Origin: Desulfovibrionaceae bacterium
Lineage (GTDB): Bacteria; Pseudomonadota; Gammaproteobacteria; Burkholderiales; Burkholderiaceae_C
DNA: 7,896 nucleotides
Direction of reading: 5' to 3'
NCBI GenBank assembly: GCA_009778355.1
Contig: WRJY01000230.1
Coordinates: forward strand, 1 to 7,896
In this document: one piece after another, positions 5,662 through 7,896 of the stretch
Position numbering within the stretch: the first letter of the stretch is position 1
Layout of the letters: each line of letters opens with the position of its first letter
Made by a program: the position numbers and the translations under genes
The notes under the pieces: model-generated
The model's input: only the letters and a program-made list of their open reading frames with translations
The model's database searches: none
Told to the model about the DNA's origin: nothing

Positions 5662-6587
5662 TCGTCAACGGCGTTGCAATCGACGACAGCTTTGCCGAGG
5701 CGTTTCCCATGAAGGCCACGCGCATCGTCATCACGGCGCACAACCTGCAATGGGCGCGCCATGCCGCGGTGGCGGCCACGGGTTTTGCCACTTCGGTGAT
5801 TGCCTGCGGCTGCGAAGCGGGCATCGAACGCGAGATACCGCCGCAAGAAACGCCCGATGGGCGTCCCGGCATTTCGGTACTGGTCTTTTCGATGTCCGGC
5901 AAGGAGCTGGCCAAACAGATCGAGCGGCGCGTGGGCCAATGCGTGCTGACCTGCCCGACCACGGCGGTGTTTGCCGGCATCGCCGAAGGCGAAGCCGTGG
6001 CGCTGGGCAAGAACCTGCGTTTTTTTGGCGACGGCTGGCAGACCAGCAAGGTCATCGGCGGCATTCGCTATTGGCGCGTGCCGGTGATGGACGGCGAATT
6101 TGTCGCGCAGGAAACCACGGCGGCGGTCAAGGCCGTGGGCGGCGGCAACCTGCTGCTGTTGGCGCGCGACACCGATGCCGCCCTGGCCTGCGCAGAGGCC
6201 GCGGTGAGGGCGATGAGGCAACTGCCCAACGTGGTCATGCCTTTTCCGGGCGGCGTCGTGCGCTCCGGCTCGAAGGTGGGCAGCAAATACGCAAGCCTTG
6301 GCGCGTCCACCAACGATGCGTTTTGCCCCACCCTGGCTGGCCTGACGCCGCGCAGCGAACTGGCGGGCTGTGCCGCGGGGCAGGAAGTCGGCTGTGTGCT
6401 GGAGATCGTGATCGATGGCTTGACCCAGGCCGATGTCGGCGCCGCCATGCGCGCGGGTATGCAGGCGGCCATCGCCATCGGCGCGGCGGGCAGTCTGCGC
6501 AGAATCTCCGCCGGCAACTACGGCGGCAAACTCGGGCCGTTTCATTTTTACCTGCATGAGTTGCTCGCCACGGAAGGCGCACGATGA
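5658..6587 (+). CDS. fhcD: Formylmethanofuran:H4MPT formyltransferase, subunit D of the Fhc complex
   Basis: The product has 309 residues, close to the family's usual length of about 300. It transfers the formyl group between formyl-H4MPT and methylofuran, feeding FhcA in the formaldehyde-to-formate direction. Recognisable Ftr stretches are AEAFPMKATRIVITAH (13-28), TGFATSVIACGCEAGIE (41-57), CPTTAVFAG (99-107), VVMPFPGGVVRSGSKVGSKY (192-211), and NYGGKLGPFHFYLHEL (287-302). There is no signal peptide or membrane segment; the protein is soluble. The start ATG at 5658 has a strong GGAGG (5646-5650) seven bases upstream, the clearest ribosome site in the operon. It overlaps fhcA by four bases at one end and fhcC by four bases (ATGA) at the other, so translation is probably coupled and subunit ratios balanced. 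Confidence 0.95.
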   Translation: MIVNGVAIDDSFAEAFPMKATRIVITAHNLQWARHAAVAATGFATSVIACGCEAGIEREIPPQETPDGRPGISVLVFSMSGKELAKQIERRVGQCVLTCPTTAVFAGIAEGEAVALGKNLRFFGDGWQTSKVIGGIRYWRVPVMDGEFVAQETTAAVKAVGGGNLLLLARDTDAALACAEAAVRAMRQLPNVVMPFPGGVVRSGSKVGSKYASLGASTNDAFCPTLAGLTPRSELAGCAAGQEVGCVLEIVIDGLTQADVGAAMRAGMQAAIAIGAAGSLRRISAGNYGGKLGPFHFYLHELLATEGAR

Positions 6588-7423
6588 GCGGATGGCATTT
6601 CAGACTGCGGCAGCCGCCCGCCTTGCGCGTCGATCTTCGGGGCGTGACGCCGGCGGCGCTGGCCAGCCTTGCGACCGCCGAGGTCGAAAAATTTCAGGTG
6701 GGCCACGGCAACTCGATGCTGGCCCTGGCCGAGTTTTTCGACATTGCGCCTGATCCGCGCGATGACGGCGCCCTGCATTTCGAAGGCAACCTCGAACGGT
6801 TCGACCGCATCGGCTGGCAGATGGACAGCGGCCGCATTCGCGTCGAGGGCCACGCGGGCCACTATGCTGGCGGCTGTATGCGCGCCGGAGAGCTGCGCAT
6901 CACCGGCAGCGCGGGTCTGCTGGCGGCCTGCGAAATGGCCGGGGGCGCGCTCACGGTGGACGGCAACGTGGGCGACTTCGCGGCCAGCACCCTGCCCGGG
7001 AGCATGGACGGTATGCGCGGCGGCGCCCTGGTCGTTGGCGGCCATGCAGGCGAGCGCTTCGGCGACCGGATGCGCCGTGGCGTCGCCGTGGTTCATGGCA
7101 ACGTCGGGGCCTTTGCCGCCTCGCGCATGGTCGCCGGCACCATCGCCCTGGGCGGCGGCGCGGGCCCGCACCTGGGTTACGGTATGCGTCGCGGCAGCGT
7201 GGTGCTGGCCAGCGACGGCGCCGCAGCAGCGCTCCAGGCGTGCGCGGCGCTGCCGGTCTTCATATCCAACCGCACGCCAACGCCCGTGTTCTGGGCCTTG
7301 CTGGCGCGCGATCTTGCGCGCCACGGAGGCGCCTTCGCGGCATTGAGCGCGCGAAGTATCCAGCGTTACCTGGGCGACCTGTCAGCCGATGGCAAGGGCG
7401 AACTGATTTTCGTGAGTTCGTGA
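6584..7423 (+). CDS. fhcC: Formyltransferase/hydrolase complex subunit C (formylmethanofuran dehydrogenase subunit C homologue)
   Basis: The product has 279 residues. It is related to FwdC and to the C-terminal beta-helix domain of glutamate synthase. Residues about 64-208 form a run of glycine-rich turns with a period near 17-20 residues: FEGNLERFDRIGWQM, VEGHAGHYAGGCM, ITGSAGLLAACEM, VDGNVGDFAAS, VGGHAGERFGDRM, VHGNVGAFAASRM, GGGAGPHLGYGM. This is the pattern of a right-handed parallel beta-helix. The role is structural: it helps hold FhcA/FhcB and FhcD together. A C-terminal helical part ends with GELIFVSS. The ATG at 6584 is preceded by GGAAGG (6572-6577) with six bases of spacing and overlaps the fhcD stop by four bases. 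It is the last gene of the operon; the next reading frame begins 134 bases later. Confidence 0.95.
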   Translation: MSGWHFRLRQPPALRVDLRGVTPAALASLATAEVEKFQVGHGNSMLALAEFFDIAPDPRDDGALHFEGNLERFDRIGWQMDSGRIRVEGHAGHYAGGCMRAGELRITGSAGLLAACEMAGGALTVDGNVGDFAASTLPGSMDGMRGGALVVGGHAGERFGDRMRRGVAVVHGNVGAFAASRMVAGTIALGGGAGPHLGYGMRRGSVVLASDGAAAALQACAALPVFISNRTPTPVFWALLARDLARHGGAFAALSARSIQRYLGDLSADGKGELIFVSS

Positions 7424-7557
7424 TTGGCGAGCGTGATGCATATTGGGCGCGGGTTTTTTCTCAACCATTCGAATTTTCCATGACGCAGGCCGGTTTCTTT
7501 TGCGCTGGCAAAACCAACTGCCATTTTCATGGTGATTGATCCGTGCGGCGTGGGCGC
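7424..7557. other. Intergenic region after fhcC
   Basis: This 134-base stretch is clearly richer in A/T than the operon, with runs such as GGGTTTTTTCTC (7451-7462). The only dyad seen is TTTTGC-GCTG-GCAAAA (7498-7513), a weak AT-rich hairpin. A GC-rich stem directly before the T-run at 7453-7459 was not found, so a standard intrinsic terminator is not supported. No gene is recognised here. Confidence 0.5.
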
Positions 7558-7779
7558 ATGAAACTCGCGCTGTTCGATCTGGATCACACCTTGATTGCGT
7601 TCGACAGCACAATGGCCTGGACTCGTTTTTTGGCCGATCGCAGTATATTGCCGCAGGGCGCCGATGCGGTTTATCTGAACTGCTGCCGGCGGTACGTGGC
7701 CGGCTCGATTGATATTCGCCAGTTGCTTTTGGCCGGTATTGCACCGCTGGCGCGCTTTGCGCTGCCCGAACTGCGCTAA
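7558..7779 (+). pseudogene. Truncated HAD-superfamily (subfamily IB-like) hydrolase, N-terminal fragment
   Basis: The frame encodes 73 residues from the ATG at 7558; an in-frame GTG at 7543 is also possible, and no strong ribosome site is seen for either. MKLALFDLDHTLIAFDST contains the HAD nucleophile motif DxDxT as DLDHT (Asp8 and Asp10 counted from this Met). It continues WTRFLADRSIL and VAGSIDIRQLLLAGIAPLA, like the cap-domain start of HAD-IB, SerB-like phosphatases common in Betaproteobacteria. Those proteins are usually about 220 residues. This one stops at TAA (7777-7779) right after LPELR, without motifs II-IV (the Thr/Ser, Lys and second Asp sites), so it cannot be a complete enzyme. 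A pseudogene left by deletion or nonsense mutation is the simplest reading. Its codon use and A/T content also differ from the fhc genes. Confidence 0.6.
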
Positions 7780-7780
7780 G

Positions 7781-7876
7781 TGTCGCGTCCCGGACGATTG
7801 GATAGAAAATAAACGCTATCCGCTGTTCATGGCGCGCTCGGTGCTGCAAGCGCTGCTTGAGCAGTTGAAATCGTAA
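7781..7876 (+). pseudogene. Short coding-like 3'-end remnant of unknown gene
   Basis: In the frame one base over from the HAD fragment, this stretch reads VPDDWIENKRYPLFMARSVL then QALLEQLKS and stops at TAA (7874-7876). It looks like a natural amphipathic C-terminal helix. Upstream the frame stays open only back to a TGA at 7676-7678, contains no ATG before the one inside FMARS, and overlaps the HAD fragment. It is therefore probably the surviving tail of a gene whose front is lost. It may be the end of the same HAD gene after a frameshift and deletion, or of a different gene. I do not recognise the family. Confidence 0.35.
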
Positions 7877-7888
7877 TGGAGTTTGCTC

Positions 7889-7896
7889 ATGCACAT
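7889..7896 (+). CDS. Possible start of the next gene (cut by window edge)
   Basis: An ATG at 7889 is preceded by GGAG (7878-7881) with seven bases of spacing, a good ribosome site. Only two codons and two further bases are visible, so the product cannot be named. A competing start is the ATG at 7876 in another frame (MEFAHAH), which overlaps the preceding TAA as TAATG but has a poor Shine-Dalgarno. Confidence 0.3.

Noticed and set aside
7441..7515. Intrinsic terminator after fhcC
   Set aside because: The T-run at 7453-7459 has no GC-rich stem directly before it, and the TTTTGC/GCAAAA hairpin at 7498-7513 is weak and not followed by a T-run.

Overview
This window is a high-GC piece of a bacterial chromosome carrying the tetrahydromethanopterin (H4MPT)/methylofuran-linked C1-oxidation pathway. 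The genes are bacterial Fhc types rather than archaeal Fwd types. Together with the very high GC content and the abundant GC-rich palindromic repeats, they suggest a methylotrophic or formaldehyde-detoxifying proteobacterium. The HAD-IB-type fragment at the right edge is reminiscent of a gene common in Betaproteobacteria (Burkholderiales). That taxonomic placement is an inference; no rRNA or housekeeping marker is present.

Layout. On the minus strand (1-1705) lie two overlapping cofactor-biosynthesis-type genes: an ATP-grasp ligase (350-1705) and, downstream of it, an MfnF-like kinase-fold protein that runs off the left edge (363 to <1). The 3' third of the ATP-grasp reading frame is built from GC-rich palindromic repeats (about 412-759) that are read through in frame. 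Thirty bases from the ATP-grasp start, divergently on the plus strand, begins a HisA-like (beta/alpha)8-barrel gene (1736-2464). A 204-base gap with several potential stem-loops (2465-2668) precedes a tight operon fhcB-fhcA-fhcD-fhcC (2669-7423). Its genes overlap by four bases at every junction. After fhcC come an AT-richer gap, a truncated HAD-family phosphatase remnant (7558-7779), a second short 3'-end-like remnant in another frame (7781-7876), and a possible start of a further gene at the right edge.

How the genes work together. FhcABCD is the formyltransferase/hydrolase complex. FhcD moves the formyl group from formyl-H4MPT to methylofuran, FhcA hydrolyses formyl-methylofuran to formate, and FhcB and FhcC are scaffold subunits related to archaeal formylmethanofuran dehydrogenase. 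The MfnF-like and ATP-grasp (MfnD-like) genes are probably needed to make the methylofuran carrier that this complex uses. The HisA-like protein is conserved in the same context but has no role that I know to be established, so it is the best candidate here for an uncharacterised step. No phage, transposase, CRISPR array, tRNA or rRNA was seen.
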